DNA from: Vibrio fluminensis
Lineage (GTDB): Bacteria; Pseudomonadota; Gammaproteobacteria; Enterobacterales; Vibrionaceae
Length of the DNA: 64,000 bases
Direction of reading: 5' to 3'
Assembly: GCF_015278125.1 (NCBI RefSeq)
Contig: NZ_JADILO010000016.1
Span: 26,449-90,448, forward strand
The notes beneath the pieces were generated by a model. That model ran no database searches. It saw nothing but the letters and a program-made list of their open reading frames with translations, and had not been told where the DNA came from. A program made the position numbers and the translations under genes. Below, piece by piece: positions 48,536-57,752 of the stretch (the first letter of the stretch is position 1; each line of letters begins with the position of its first letter).

Positions 48536-50101
48536 TTATTTCCAAATAATTTGCTCAGGCCCTACCGTGGTGGCTTGGCGTTGCATACTCCGTAGGCGCT
48601 CAATCACTTCTTCTGGCGTGTCAGAATCTTTAAAACAGGTGCTAGCCGCAGTCGCGGTAATGCTGATTTGTTGATCCCTAAATTTAAATGGTAACAGCGA
48701 TATTTGCTGCTGAATTTGTTTCACTAAATCGAGAGCTTCAGCGTCAGCTCGATCGGGTAAAAGAACAATGAACTCTTCACCAGTGAAGCGCGCGATTGTA
48801 TCGGTTTCGCGTAATTCAGACTTGATATTGCGTGCAATGATTTTTAAGGCTTTGTCGCCCGCAGTATAACCAAAACTGTCGTTAATCGTTTTGAACTTGT
48901 CGATATCGAATTGCACAACACGTAAGTTGTGCTGGCTGCGAATCCAGCGACGGTATTCTACTTCCAAGCGTTCGGTAAATGCAGAGCGGTTCAACACGCG
49001 TGTTAACGGGTCTTGTTGCATTCTTTCGGTTTGTTCGTCCAATCGGCGACGATACTCTTCCGTGGTTTCCTGCAATGCTTCTAGCTGACAGTGATTGAAC
49101 TTCATTCGCTCTAGTAGTGATTTCTCTCTTTCTTCGGCATGCATTAGGCGTTGATTCAAAGAATCCATTTGTTGCAGTAGAGGAGATAGCATTTTTTGCG
49201 CATTCTCAAGAGTATCAGCTTGCTCTAAGGCTTGTTGGCTGCTTGCAACCAAGGTTCCGAGAGCTTTACTGTGCTCAATACGTTGCGAAAAGTAGCTTTC
49301 ACTTTGATCGGCAATCTGGGCTGAATTTTTAAGTGAGCTAGAGATGGCACTGTTGACTTGTTCGATGAACTGTTGAGAAGTTTTGCGCTCATAGTGCGTC
49401 GCTTGTATTACTAGTTTTAGAACTCTTAATATTTCTTCTAATAAAGTATGAGTACTTACGCCTAGCAGTAGTTTCGCTCGAATGTCATTAAGCAGTTCAC
49501 CTGACTCTCCAGCAAAATCCAGTTCAGTGATTAAGTGCTGAAGTTCATTCTTTATGCTTTTTAGTAACTCTTTGTCGGCCTCATTATTTAAAACCGCTGC
49601 TGTTGAGTTAGTGTTCGCCACAAGAATTTTTACTGAGCGCTCATAGATAGACAGTAGCTTTATAACTTGCTCCACTTGTGGAGTATCATTGATACCATCA
49701 AAGCTCAATATATCGCGTAGATCGCGTTTGATCTTCGCAGGTAATCCGACGACACGAAGAAGTGTTTCGCCAGCGTGTTTTACTTGCGAATCTAGCTGTT
49801 GCCTGTGAGAGTCCATTGCCACTGAGTTCTGTCTGATTAGTCTTTCAATTACCAAGAGTTTTGGTATTAATTGTGTCGTATCTTTTTGTTGCTCAATGGC
49901 CAACTTAAGCTCAAAGAGCTCAGATTGCAAATGTGGGTCATTACTAATACACGCGTTACTTAAAGAAGTGATCACGCGCTGTAATACCTGAAGCTCTCGT
50001 TTGTACTTTAAAGAGCTATCTCTTTGCTTCAATCGAGTTTGCTCCAATTGAGCTTGCAGCCTATTTAGCTGTGACTGAATATCTTGTTCGAGCGAGCTCA
50101 T
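48536..50101 (-). CDS. GGDEF-domain protein with long coiled-coil N-terminus (atypical diguanylate cyclase)
   Basis: 521 residues. About 340 N-terminal residues are helical and partly coiled coil, with no membrane segment or signal peptide. The GGDEF domain occupies about 360-521 with DPLTRVLNRSAF and FDIDKFKTINDSFGYTAGDK. The active-site loop reads TGEEF (about 440-444) instead of GG(D/E)EF, and an upstream RETD matches the inhibitory I-site. The C-terminal part of the domain (RSMQRQATTVGPEQIIW) is diverged from the usual DxxLYxAKxxGrN. It may be a weak cyclase or a c-di-GMP effector. It follows the TPR/GGDEF-like gene by 109 bp. Confidence 0.85.
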   Translation of the reverse strand: MSSLEQDIQSQLNRLQAQLEQTRLKQRDSSLKYKRELQVLQRVITSLSNACISNDPHLQSELFELKLAIEQQKDTTQLIPKLLVIERLIRQNSVAMDSHRQQLDSQVKHAGETLLRVVGLPAKIKRDLRDILSFDGINDTPQVEQVIKLLSIYERSVKILVANTNSTAAVLNNEADKELLKSIKNELQHLITELDFAGESGELLNDIRAKLLLGVSTHTLLEEILRVLKLVIQATHYERKTSQQFIEQVNSAISSSLKNSAQIADQSESYFSQRIEHSKALGTLVASSQQALEQADTLENAQKMLSPLLQQMDSLNQRLMHAEEREKSLLERMKFNHCQLEALQETTEEYRRRLDEQTERMQQDPLTRVLNRSAFTERLEVEYRRWIRSQHNLRVVQFDIDKFKTINDSFGYTAGDKALKIIARNIKSELRETDTIARFTGEEFIVLLPDRADAEALDLVKQIQQQISLLPFKFRDQQISITATAASTCFKDSDTPEEVIERLRSMQRQATTVGPEQIIWK

Positions 50102-50210
50102 GTAACTAAAGTCTTATTTGTTATCGGGTGCCATACCCTATTAATTAATTTATAGATAATAACAAATTAAATCATATCGTCACGGCTTGGAGGCTATGAA
50201 GCTTATGAAT

Positions 50211-52481
50211 TTAGTCATCTTTTAATATTTTTTTGAGGCTCTCCTCATTATTGAAAGAAGAGTGTACTTTTATTAACCCTTGGTTGATTGAGTGTTTACA
50301 AGCTTTGCGTACATTCCCAGTTGCGAGACTCGCTGCTGGCGCATTTTCAATTGCTTTAAGGTATACCCAGTGACTTCTTTTTTCTTCTAAGCTAAGCGTT
50401 CGAGCAGCACCGGTTGCCATAAGCAAAATGTCGAGTAGCTCTTTGTCGTTAAGCGCGGTATAGGCTCTTGGTAAAAACGGATAGTCAATCATCCCCATTC
50501 GAACGATTCGATTGAGTGACGTTTGTGGCTTGAAGTCTTCGATCCATTGTTGAACTTTTTCCACGAGCGCTTCCGGTGAACTATTACGATCGCTATTTGG
50601 TTCGATGTAAAGTAAATTGGCGTCAGAAAAGTGGTAGATTCTATTTGGTGGCGTAATCTTGGTCTCGAGATATTCACCAAATTCTTTTTCCAGTTTAAGA
50701 CCATCAATGTAGCCGTATTGCATGTGCAAGTTGCGTAGGAAAGGAATATCTAACATGACAAAGCGTAAGCGGTCATTGAGCGGCTCATTAATGAGTTCGC
50801 CGACATGCCACCTTTCAAATTGATCACTACTTGCTTCTAAAGAAGCGGGTAGTTTGGCATTTAACATGCGTAGATTTCTTAATCTTGAGCGTGAATGGGT
50901 GAATAGGTTTTGATTGAGCTTATCGATTTCTTCTTTTTGTAAGCGCATGACATGCCCGCGGCGCAATAAGAATATAAAGAGTAAAGATGCGGCGATAAAC
51001 ATAGCAAAGGCAATTTTCTGAAACTTACGATATTCTACCTGAGCATGTTCGAACTCTTTTTCTTGTCCACTTAGATGGATATTACGCTCAACAAACGCTT
51101 TTTGCTGGCGAAAAGCGTCTTCGCTGATCAGGTCCATCTCTCTTTGTTCGACGGAGACTAGAGCATTGTACTGCTTGAAGTATTCGAGCGCTGTCTTGTA
51201 ATCACCGGTAAGTTCGTAGCCATGATTAATCAAGCGATAAGCGTATTTTTGCGTAGTAAGATCATTGATCTCTTGGGCAATTTTTAGCGCTTTTTTCCCG
51301 TTTTCAATTGTCTCTTTGGCTAAACGTTTTTCAGAAGATATACCAGCACGAAGTAGGTAGGCATAGGCTTGTAAACGCGGAATATCTTCTGTTTTTAGAA
51401 GGGCTTCAGCACGCTCCAAATACTGCTCAGCGAGAGGGAAGTTCACCAAGTTTAAGTAAGTTGCGGATAACGCAATGCGAATATCGATTTCACTTTCGAT
51501 ATCGTTGTTGGTGCGCTCATGATCCATCGCATTAAAATACTGCACCAAAGCAAGGTTGTATTTTCCTTGGTAATAGTAGCTGTCTCCCATCAATTTAAGA
51601 ATCTTAGGTAGAACAGGGGAGTTTTCATAATTATCGTAGAAGTCAGCGGCTTGAGATAAATGATTGCTCGCTTTATCAAGTACTTTGCGATCGTAGAATA
51701 GTTTACCTAAGCAGTAGTTTGTTTTACCTAATAACGCTCGAGAATCTTCTTCAATCGCTTTCCAGTATGCTATCAGTAATTCTGACAGAGACTTATTGTA
51801 TTGTTTATGCGCAAGTAGGTGTTGACCAACGGTAAGGTGATAGCTTATTACGATATACGAAGATTTAACTTCGTCTATAAAGGGTTTTGCTTGTTCAAAT
51901 AATTGATTAGCCAGATCAAGTTCGCCCTCTTTAGACGCAATTTCAGCTTTAAGCATTGTGATCTGATAGTGCAGGCCACGCGCTAGCTGCTCAGGGTTCT
52001 TAATCGTTTTATAATCTTGTTCTATTTGGTGAAGTTGCTCTCTGGCAAGAATACCATTGCCAGAAAATCGCCACTCTAATCTAGCTTGGTGAAGGCGAAC
52101 GCCAATGCCTAAATAGGGTAGGTCATAGGTTTGGGTTAATGCTTTTGCTTCCGTAAGATGCTTGAGAGAAGCTTCAGGATTTCCTAAATTGAATTCCGCA
52201 TCCGCTAAAATGCTAAGAGCATCGATGGTTGCTCCTGGGGTGCGGATGCGACTGTCAGACTCATCGCGCGAAATCGCGGAGGGGCTTTTTTCTGAGTTAT
52301 CCGACAATGTGCGCTGGGCAAGATAATCACTAGCCAGTTGGCGTGCCTGTTGGGGCACTATGTCAACTAGGCTATTTGCCTCATTTAGTGTCGGCGATGT
52401 ATAGACAGGGTTGGCAATAGTGTGACTGGTAAATAACAGCACAAAAACAGAAAGCCAACGTTCCCAGCGCAATTTTAGCAT
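50211..52481 (-). CDS. TPR sensor protein with membrane helix and degenerate GGDEF-like domain
   Basis: 756 residues. A signal peptide (about 1-23, LSVFVLLFTSHTIA) is followed by a large region of TPR-like repeats (about 70-440: SLKHLTEAKALTQTYDLPYL, SLSELLIAYWKAIE, KYNLALVQYFNAMDH, YKTALEYFKQYNAL), then one membrane helix at about 490-510 (IAFAMFIAASLLFIFLL). The cytoplasmic C-terminus resembles a GGDEF domain (FVMLDIPFLRNLHMQYGYID for the metal-binding strand) but the catalytic loop is HFSDANLLYI, so it is probably inactive. It would sense something in the periplasm. It lies just downstream of queF. Confidence 0.78.
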   Translation of the reverse strand: MLKLRWERWLSVFVLLFTSHTIANPVYTSPTLNEANSLVDIVPQQARQLASDYLAQRTLSDNSEKSPSAISRDESDSRIRTPGATIDALSILADAEFNLGNPEASLKHLTEAKALTQTYDLPYLGIGVRLHQARLEWRFSGNGILAREQLHQIEQDYKTIKNPEQLARGLHYQITMLKAEIASKEGELDLANQLFEQAKPFIDEVKSSYIVISYHLTVGQHLLAHKQYNKSLSELLIAYWKAIEEDSRALLGKTNYCLGKLFYDRKVLDKASNHLSQAADFYDNYENSPVLPKILKLMGDSYYYQGKYNLALVQYFNAMDHERTNNDIESEIDIRIALSATYLNLVNFPLAEQYLERAEALLKTEDIPRLQAYAYLLRAGISSEKRLAKETIENGKKALKIAQEINDLTTQKYAYRLINHGYELTGDYKTALEYFKQYNALVSVEQREMDLISEDAFRQQKAFVERNIHLSGQEKEFEHAQVEYRKFQKIAFAMFIAASLLFIFLLRRGHVMRLQKEEIDKLNQNLFTHSRSRLRNLRMLNAKLPASLEASSDQFERWHVGELINEPLNDRLRFVMLDIPFLRNLHMQYGYIDGLKLEKEFGEYLETKITPPNRIYHFSDANLLYIEPNSDRNSSPEALVEKVQQWIEDFKPQTSLNRIVRMGMIDYPFLPRAYTALNDKELLDILLMATGAARTLSLEEKRSHWVYLKAIENAPAASLATGNVRKACKHSINQGLIKVHSSFNNEESLKKILKDD

Positions 52482-52495
52482 CCTTCGCTTATTCC

Positions 52496-53341
52496 TTATT
52501 GACGAGCCATTCGTTGATTATGGTGTGGTTGTTGTTGCTCTGTTGAACGGAATGGATTGATATCCAAACCGCCACGACGTGTATAGCGAGCGTAAACCGT
52601 CAACTTTTCGGGTTTGCAGTATTTCATAATGTCGGTGAATATACGTTCAACACATTGCTCGTGAAACTCATTGTGTTCACGGAACGAAACAATGTAGCGT
52701 AACAGAGCTTCGCGATCGATTTTTTGACCTTGGTATTGAATCTCGACACTTCCCCAGTCAGGTTGGTTAGTTATCAAGCAGTTAGATTTAAGTAGGTGAC
52801 TATGTAGCGCTTCTTCTACCACCTCTTCGCCAGCCGCATTTGCTAATAGCGAAGCGTCAAACTCATAGCTGGTGATTTCGATATCTTGCTCATCGATACA
52901 GTCACCTTGCATGGTCACAATCAGGCTATCTGTGTAATCGGCAACTGAGCGAATGGTGACCGACACCTTTTCACCAGCACAAGCTGAAAGGTCTTTTACT
53001 AGAGTTTTTTCTACGTCGTCCCAGGAAGAAAATCGAGTTTGGTTAAAGCTGTTGAGGTACAACTTAAATGACTTAGATTCAATTAAGTTTGCACTGGTTG
53101 CAGGGATGCTTACTTCACCTACAGCGACTTGTGGTAAGCCCTTGTCATTGAGCCAAGACAGTTCGTATAGCGTCCAAATATCACAGCCTTTGAATGGCAG
53201 GCTATCACCTAGCTCAAGATCATCACGGTTTAAGCTGCGTGGTACTGGCTGAAGAAGTGAAGGGTTGTACTGATTAGCGTACTCGGTTTTTTGACCAAGA
53301 GTTAAACCTGCTAACTCTTTTGCGTCTGAATATTTGCTCAT
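52496..53341 (-). CDS. queF: NADPH-dependent 7-cyano-7-deazaguanine reductase
   Basis: 281 residues, the long QueF form. It reduces preQ0 to preQ1 in queuosine synthesis. The QueF motif [14 protein letters not shown] and the catalytic Cys in [16 protein letters not shown] are present, plus the second domain ([20 protein letters not shown]). It diverges from syd by 86 bp, as in E. coli. Confidence 0.97.
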   Translation of the reverse strand: MSKYSDAKELAGLTLGQKTEYANQYNPSLLQPVPRSLNRDDLELGDSLPFKGCDIWTLYELSWLNDKGLPQVAVGEVSIPATSANLIESKSFKLYLNSFNQTRFSSWDDVEKTLVKDLSACAGEKVSVTIRSVADYTDSLIVTMQGDCIDEQDIEITSYEFDASLLANAAGEEVVEEALHSHLLKSNCLITNQPDWGSVEIQYQGQKIDREALLRYIVSFREHNEFHEQCVERIFTDIMKYCKPEKLTVYARYTRRGGLDINPFRSTEQQQPHHNQRMARQ

Positions 53342-53427
53342 ACTTTGGCTGGATTTCGATTAGAATATCGGGAATTTTACGCAATCTCTGACTCAGTGTC
53401 ATTAACACAACAACTCTGGAGACTCGA

Positions 53428-53973
53428 ATGGCTGATAATGCCTCGCAAGCCTTACTCGCATTTAGTGAAAAATACCGTTTTCAATACCAAGAAAAGCACG
53501 GCGGTTTGCCGTTTAGTGAAGAGTTAGCCGACTTGGTTTCTCCGTGTGTTGAACAAAAGCGTGCCGACGGTGTTGAGTGGCTAGCATATCCTCGAGAGCA
53601 ACTGGCAGATTTTAGTAATGTTGAAACTGGCATTGAACTGGTGTTGCACGAAGATATTAAAGCTTTCTATGGTTCTCAATACAGTGCAGATATGGACGCG
53701 ACGTGGAATGGCAATGAGTTATCACTTTTGCAGGTTTGGAATGATGACGATTTTATTCGCTTGCAAGAGAACATTCTCGGCCATCTTGTGACGCAGCGTC
53801 GTCTTAAACTCAAACCAACCGTATTTATTGCTGCAACGGATGCTGAGTTAGATGTCATCTCTATCTGTAATATCACTGGGAATGTCATTCTAGAGCGTTT
53901 AGGCACTGATAAGCGTGATGTACTGGCAGAGAACCTTTCTGAATTCCTAACTAAACTTGAGCCAGTGGTATAA
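53428..53973 (+). CDS. syd: SecY-interacting protein Syd
   Basis: 181 residues, E. coli length. It binds SecY at the inner membrane and can influence translocon quality control. Matches include [34 protein letters not shown] and [20 protein letters not shown]. It is followed after 2 bp by the zinc-ribbon gene and is probably co-transcribed with it. Confidence 0.94.
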   Translation: MADNASQALLAFSEKYRFQYQEKHGGLPFSEELADLVSPCVEQKRADGVEWLAYPREQLADFSNVETGIELVLHEDIKAFYGSQYSADMDATWNGNELSLLQVWNDDDFIRLQENILGHLVTQRRLKLKPTVFIAATDAELDVISICNITGNVILERLGTDKRDVLAENLSEFLTKLEPVV

Positions 53974-53975
53974 AC

Positions 53976-54752
53976 GTGTACGTAGTAGAACTTCAATTTG
54001 AGTGTTTTGATAACACCACCATCAGTGCTGTTGATAAAGCGATTAACGGTTTAATGGATGCATTGCGTTACAACGGACAAGTGCTAGGACGAGAGTTTCC
54101 TATTGTAATGGGAGAGGGTGAGTTTTATGTGCGTGCAGTGTGCCCTGAAAAAGAAAGCTTGCACCCTAGATATCACTCAGACTTTGTTAAAGTGTGTATT
54201 AATCGTCTAGCCGATGCCTGTTTACTTGCACCGAAAGTTCGTTTGCTAGGTCGTGACTTAAACTCTGAGCAGGCTGCGGAAGAAGAAAGGCCGAGTTGGC
54301 AAGTACTGTATACTACATATGTGCACACATGTTCGCCATTGCGCAGTGGTGAGACTTTATTGCCAATCCCTCTTTACCGTAACCCCCCAACGTTGAATGG
54401 TGATCACAAGGCGGTCGTGAAGTGGCAGACCGAGTGGCAAGCGTGTGACGAATTACAAATGGCAGGTGGATGCCGTGCAGAGCATGCTGCGCTGCATGAA
54501 ATTTGTGATACTGACAGTGTGTTATTTCGTCGCGGCTGGGATTTACGTGGTCGCATTGAATATATTACCAAGATCCCTACGTATTATTATCAGTATCGCG
54601 TTGGTGGCCAGAGCCTTGCGGATGAGCAGGCACGTAAATGCCCTAAATGTGGTGGTGAATGGTTATTAGATGAACCGTTGCATGATGTGTTTTATTTCAA
54701 GTGCGATGAGTGCCGAATTGTCTCGAATATTTCTTGGGATCATATTAAATAA
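53976..54752 (+). CDS. Zn-ribbon-containing protein (DUF2310-like, possibly nucleic-acid-binding)
   Basis: 258 residues from GTG at 53976, right after syd. The C-terminus has a zinc ribbon with the first pair CPKCGGEW and the second pair KCDECRIVSN (about 218-250). The middle contains DELQMAGGCRAEHAALHEIC and SVLFRRGWDLRGRIEYITKI. I recall this as DUF2310, described as Zn-ribbon and possibly nucleic-acid-binding. The biochemical role is unknown. Pairing with syd is common in Vibrio. Confidence 0.75.
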   Translation: MYVVELQFECFDNTTISAVDKAINGLMDALRYNGQVLGREFPIVMGEGEFYVRAVCPEKESLHPRYHSDFVKVCINRLADACLLAPKVRLLGRDLNSEQAAEEERPSWQVLYTTYVHTCSPLRSGETLLPIPLYRNPPTLNGDHKAVVKWQTEWQACDELQMAGGCRAEHAALHEICDTDSVLFRRGWDLRGRIEYITKIPTYYYQYRVGGQSLADEQARKCPKCGGEWLLDEPLHDVFYFKCDECRIVSNISWDHIK

Positions 54753-54777
54753 ATATATTGAGTTAAATTGATTCTAG

Positions 54778-54825
54778 AATCAAAGTGACATTTATTTGGC
54801 ATGACTTTAAATTGTCACTTTGATT
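54778..54825. repeat. Perfect 13-bp inverted repeat in the gap before the TonB-receptor operon
   Basis: AATCAAAGTGACA at 54778-54790 and TGTCACTTTGATT at 54813-54825, separated by 22 bp. It has no T tail, so it is unlikely to be a simple terminator of the zinc-ribbon gene. A TATAAT box lies about 85 bp further on (54910-54915). A regulator-binding site or an mRNA hairpin is possible. Confidence 0.6.
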
Positions 54826-54909
54826 AAGTATTTGAAAATGCTAGGTTAATGTATTTTCTTTAATTATTATTTGTCGTGACGACATGAACAATTATTTTAC
54901 AATACGCAT

Positions 54910-54915
54910 TATAAT
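54910..54915 (+). promoter_or_regulatory. Predicted -10 box upstream of the TonB receptor operon
   Basis: A perfect TATAAT lies 105 bp before the receptor ATG. A matching -35 is poor (TGAACA at 54885-54890, spacer 19), which suggests an activated promoter. I saw no convincing Fur box. Confidence 0.4.
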
Positions 54916-55020
54916 ACAGTATGCATAGTAGGCTGGTGATATAATTATCGCGTCCTTAAGTTGTATATTCGCCGTCTAAAAAAATAAATATCAATCTCGG
55001 TGGATAAAGAGATATTGTTC

Positions 55021-57204
55021 ATGCGTTTATCAATTCCGTTCATTGTTTCGTCAGTTATTTTATTTTCCCCCCTTTCTTCGGCAGAATTTGATCTTGATTC
55101 ATTATTAGAGATGCCGTTAGATTCTTTAGCCGATACTAAAGTGGTTTCTGCTACTCGAACAGCAGAAAGCCTGTCTGATATAGCTGCCTCGGTTTATGTT
55201 ATTACTGGTAAAGAGATCAAACGTTCAGGTGTTCGTTCGGTTGGAGATGCACTGGCGCTTGCTCCTGGTTTACATGTGTCTAAGTACTCTAATTATGATT
55301 GGGGGATTACGGCTCGTGGTCAAAATCAGCCGTTAAGTAATACGTTATTGGTGATGGTAGATGGCCGTAGCGTATTTAATCCGACTTTTTCTGGTGTGGA
55401 CTGGGACTTAATTCCAGTCAGTTTAGATAATATTGCTCAGATTGAAGTGGTATTAGGTCCAGTAGGGACGATTTGGGGGGGAAATGCAGTTAATGGCGTG
55501 ATCAATATCATCACTTTAGACGCAGAAAATGCACCGAAAGGAAAGTTGAGCGTTAAAGAAGGCAACTACAATTATTCAGAGTATCAAATTCATGATTCAA
55601 CAGAAATTGGTGAATATGCGCATTTAAGTGGTTATTTTGAATATGTCGATCATATGCCGTGGACCAGTGAAGAAGAACGCGTTCAAATTGCCCAGCATTT
55701 CAATGTATATACTGAACGTTTTGGAGCGCGTTTAGATTATCAAAAGTTTGCTAATACCCTCAGTTTTCAAGTGGGTGGAATCCGCTCTCGTGAAGATTAT
55801 CAATGGTTGACTTACTATCCCCATTATCTATTTCCAGGTAAGCCTAGCGTCGATGTCTTTGACACTGAAATGACCATGCAAGAATATTTTGCAGGCGCTC
55901 AATATATCCACGACCTCTCCAACGGAGATAGTTGGAATAATAATGTCTGGCTCACATACAATAGCAACGATGGCACACATCGCAATGCTGAGTTTTGGCG
56001 TTTAGATATAGATACCCATTACACTATGGTGGATTTGTGGGGGACGCAATTAGGTTTGGGATCTAATATTCGTCTTATTGATGAAAAGCTAGGCACATAT
56101 AGCATCTTTGAACAATATACGATGCCTTATCTTCGAGTCACAGATGAGCCAGATTACTTACATCAAAATATCGGTATCTATGCGAACTGGGATATTAATG
56201 TAAATGATAGAACCCAATTAACGTTGGGAAGTCGTTGGCAATATAACAATTTAACTGATGAAGTTTATACTCAACCGCAAGCGCGAGCTAGCTATGAATT
56301 AGCCAAGAATCAACGCCTTTGGGCTGGATGGGGCCGCGCGGTAGTGACGCCTTCAAGATTGGAGTTAGCAACGACATTTCAAGAGAATACCTATTTGGAG
56401 TCGGGTGTCTGCATTGATACAAAAGATCGTTGTGATGCTGGAAATGGAGAGCTTTACGATTACTACGCTGTTTCTCAGCTAATAGGAAACAATGGTTTAG
56501 AGGTCGAAAAGATAGAAACCTTTGAACTTGGGTATCGCTATTGGGATGATAACAAGTTACAAATTAATCTGAGTGCTTACTATAGTGTTCATGAAAATAT
56601 TCGCGCACTAATGCGCCTTTCAAAGGTCGCGGGTATCATCGGCGGCAACTCTTCTTTAGGTACAGTAGGTACGTATTTATATCATAGTCAATCCCAGTAT
56701 ATTGCCCCCCTTTGGTCCGAAACAATGGGTGGTGAAATTGCCGTAAAATGGCAGCCGATAAGCAGTGTTCAAGTGAACACAAACTATAGTTATAAGCGTA
56801 TTGTTGGGCATTGCGAAGGCTCTATTTGTAAGGGCAGCAACGCCGCTAAGCGACAACTCGAGAACCAACCAAGTCATTATGTCAATGCACAACTTATTTG
56901 GGATATAAACCCTCAGTGGTGGGCAAGTACGACCATGCACTATGTTGGTAAATCTTCGCCTCATCCTGACTATATTGCAGCGACTCCTGCTCATTTATCT
57001 GAAGATGACTATGAATGGCCTGAAGTGATTAGTTTTGACGCTTCTGTTGGTTGGCAGATGAACAAGTATGCTCCGTTAATTATTGGTAGCGTTGAAAATC
57101 TTGGTGCAGAACAATCAAAGGAATTTGCTGAATATCAGAGTCCATTCCAAAATGGTACTCAATACTGGTTAACCCTTGAATGGCAATATGGTGAGTTAAG
57201 ATAG
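55021..57204 (+). CDS. TonB-dependent outer-membrane receptor
   Basis: 727 residues from ATG at 55021; a GTG at 55000 is in frame but the ATG gives a clean signal peptide (MRLSIPFIVSSVILFSPLSS, cut near AEF). The plug domain (about 40-160) has VSATRTAESLSDIAASVYVI, VYVITGKEIKRSGVRSVGDA and VVLGPVGTIWGGNAVNGVIN. The rest is a 22-strand-type beta barrel with alternating aromatic residues, ending in an aromatic-rich C-terminus (YWLTLEWQYGELR). Extracellular loops have two close Cys pairs (CIDTKDRC; CEGSIC). The N-terminus LDSLADTKVVSATRT resembles receptors that occur with YfiR/DUF4154 and signalling genes. The ligand is unknown. Confidence 0.9.
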   Translation: MRLSIPFIVSSVILFSPLSSAEFDLDSLLEMPLDSLADTKVVSATRTAESLSDIAASVYVITGKEIKRSGVRSVGDALALAPGLHVSKYSNYDWGITARGQNQPLSNTLLVMVDGRSVFNPTFSGVDWDLIPVSLDNIAQIEVVLGPVGTIWGGNAVNGVINIITLDAENAPKGKLSVKEGNYNYSEYQIHDSTEIGEYAHLSGYFEYVDHMPWTSEEERVQIAQHFNVYTERFGARLDYQKFANTLSFQVGGIRSREDYQWLTYYPHYLFPGKPSVDVFDTEMTMQEYFAGAQYIHDLSNGDSWNNNVWLTYNSNDGTHRNAEFWRLDIDTHYTMVDLWGTQLGLGSNIRLIDEKLGTYSIFEQYTMPYLRVTDEPDYLHQNIGIYANWDINVNDRTQLTLGSRWQYNNLTDEVYTQPQARASYELAKNQRLWAGWGRAVVTPSRLELATTFQENTYLESGVCIDTKDRCDAGNGELYDYYAVSQLIGNNGLEVEKIETFELGYRYWDDNKLQINLSAYYSVHENIRALMRLSKVAGIIGGNSSLGTVGTYLYHSQSQYIAPLWSETMGGEIAVKWQPISSVQVNTNYSYKRIVGHCEGSICKGSNAAKRQLENQPSHYVNAQLIWDINPQWWASTTMHYVGKSSPHPDYIAATPAHLSEDDYEWPEVISFDASVGWQMNKYAPLIIGSVENLGAEQSKEFAEYQSPFQNGTQYWLTLEWQYGELR

Positions 57205-57212
57205 AACGATTA

Positions 57213-57752
57213 ATGAAGATGGGATTGAAATTTAAACCAACTCTAGCCAGTATCTTGCTGCTGTGTGGTCTTTATTCTTTTTCGCAAGCAGCGATTGCTA
57301 AAGTGGACGATGTTGATCTTAAAGCGGTCTATTTGTTCCGCTTTGCTTTATTGGCTGATTGGCAAAATACCGGCATAAATTCGGAATATCTTGAGTATTG
57401 TGCAACGGATGTTGATGATATTAGTCTACGTCTAGAGGCTATCGTCGCGAGCAAAGCACAGATGGCTCGATTTTTCCTATTGTCAGAAGCTGCGCCACCT
57501 CAGGTATGCCATATTCTTTATACCAAGCAAACGGATGCGCAGAAGATAGAGCAATTAAGACAGCAATTTCCTCATGCATTGTTGGTGGGCGAAGGTGTCG
57601 ATTTTGTTGCTAATGGCGGTATGATCGCTTTTGTTAAGGTTCGAAACCGCATTCGTCCACTTGTCTCTCGTGCCAATGTGGAACAGTCTCAAGTATTGCT
57701 TCGCTCCCAGCTACTTGAAGTCTCGGAGATTTATGAGGATAAAATCTCATGA
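57213..57752 (+). CDS. YfiR-family periplasmic protein (DUF4154)
   Basis: 179 residues with a signal peptide (LASILLLCGLYSFSQAAIA, about 10-28). The mature start KVDDVDLKAVYLFRFALLADW fits the YfiR family, which typically begins with a K-AAYL-NFA-F--WP type segment. Later segments RQQFPHALLVGEGVDFVANG and FVKVRNRIRPLV are also family-like. Two Cys (EYC and QVC) could form a disulfide, as in YfiR. In Pseudomonas, YfiR restrains the cyclase YfiN from the periplasm. It lies 8 bp after the receptor gene and overlaps the cyclase gene by 4 bp (ATGA), a typical operon. Confidence 0.88.
   Translation: MKMGLKFKPTLASILLLCGLYSFSQAAIAKVDDVDLKAVYLFRFALLADWQNTGINSEYLEYCATDVDDISLRLEAIVASKAQMARFFLLSEAAPPQVCHILYTKQTDAQKIEQLRQQFPHALLVGEGVDFVANGGMIAFVKVRNRIRPLVSRANVEQSQVLLRSQLLEVSEIYEDKIS

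Noticed and set aside
54753..55020. A Fur box upstream of the TonB-dependent receptor.
   Set aside because: A/T-rich patches exist but none matches the 19-bp Fur palindrome by eye.
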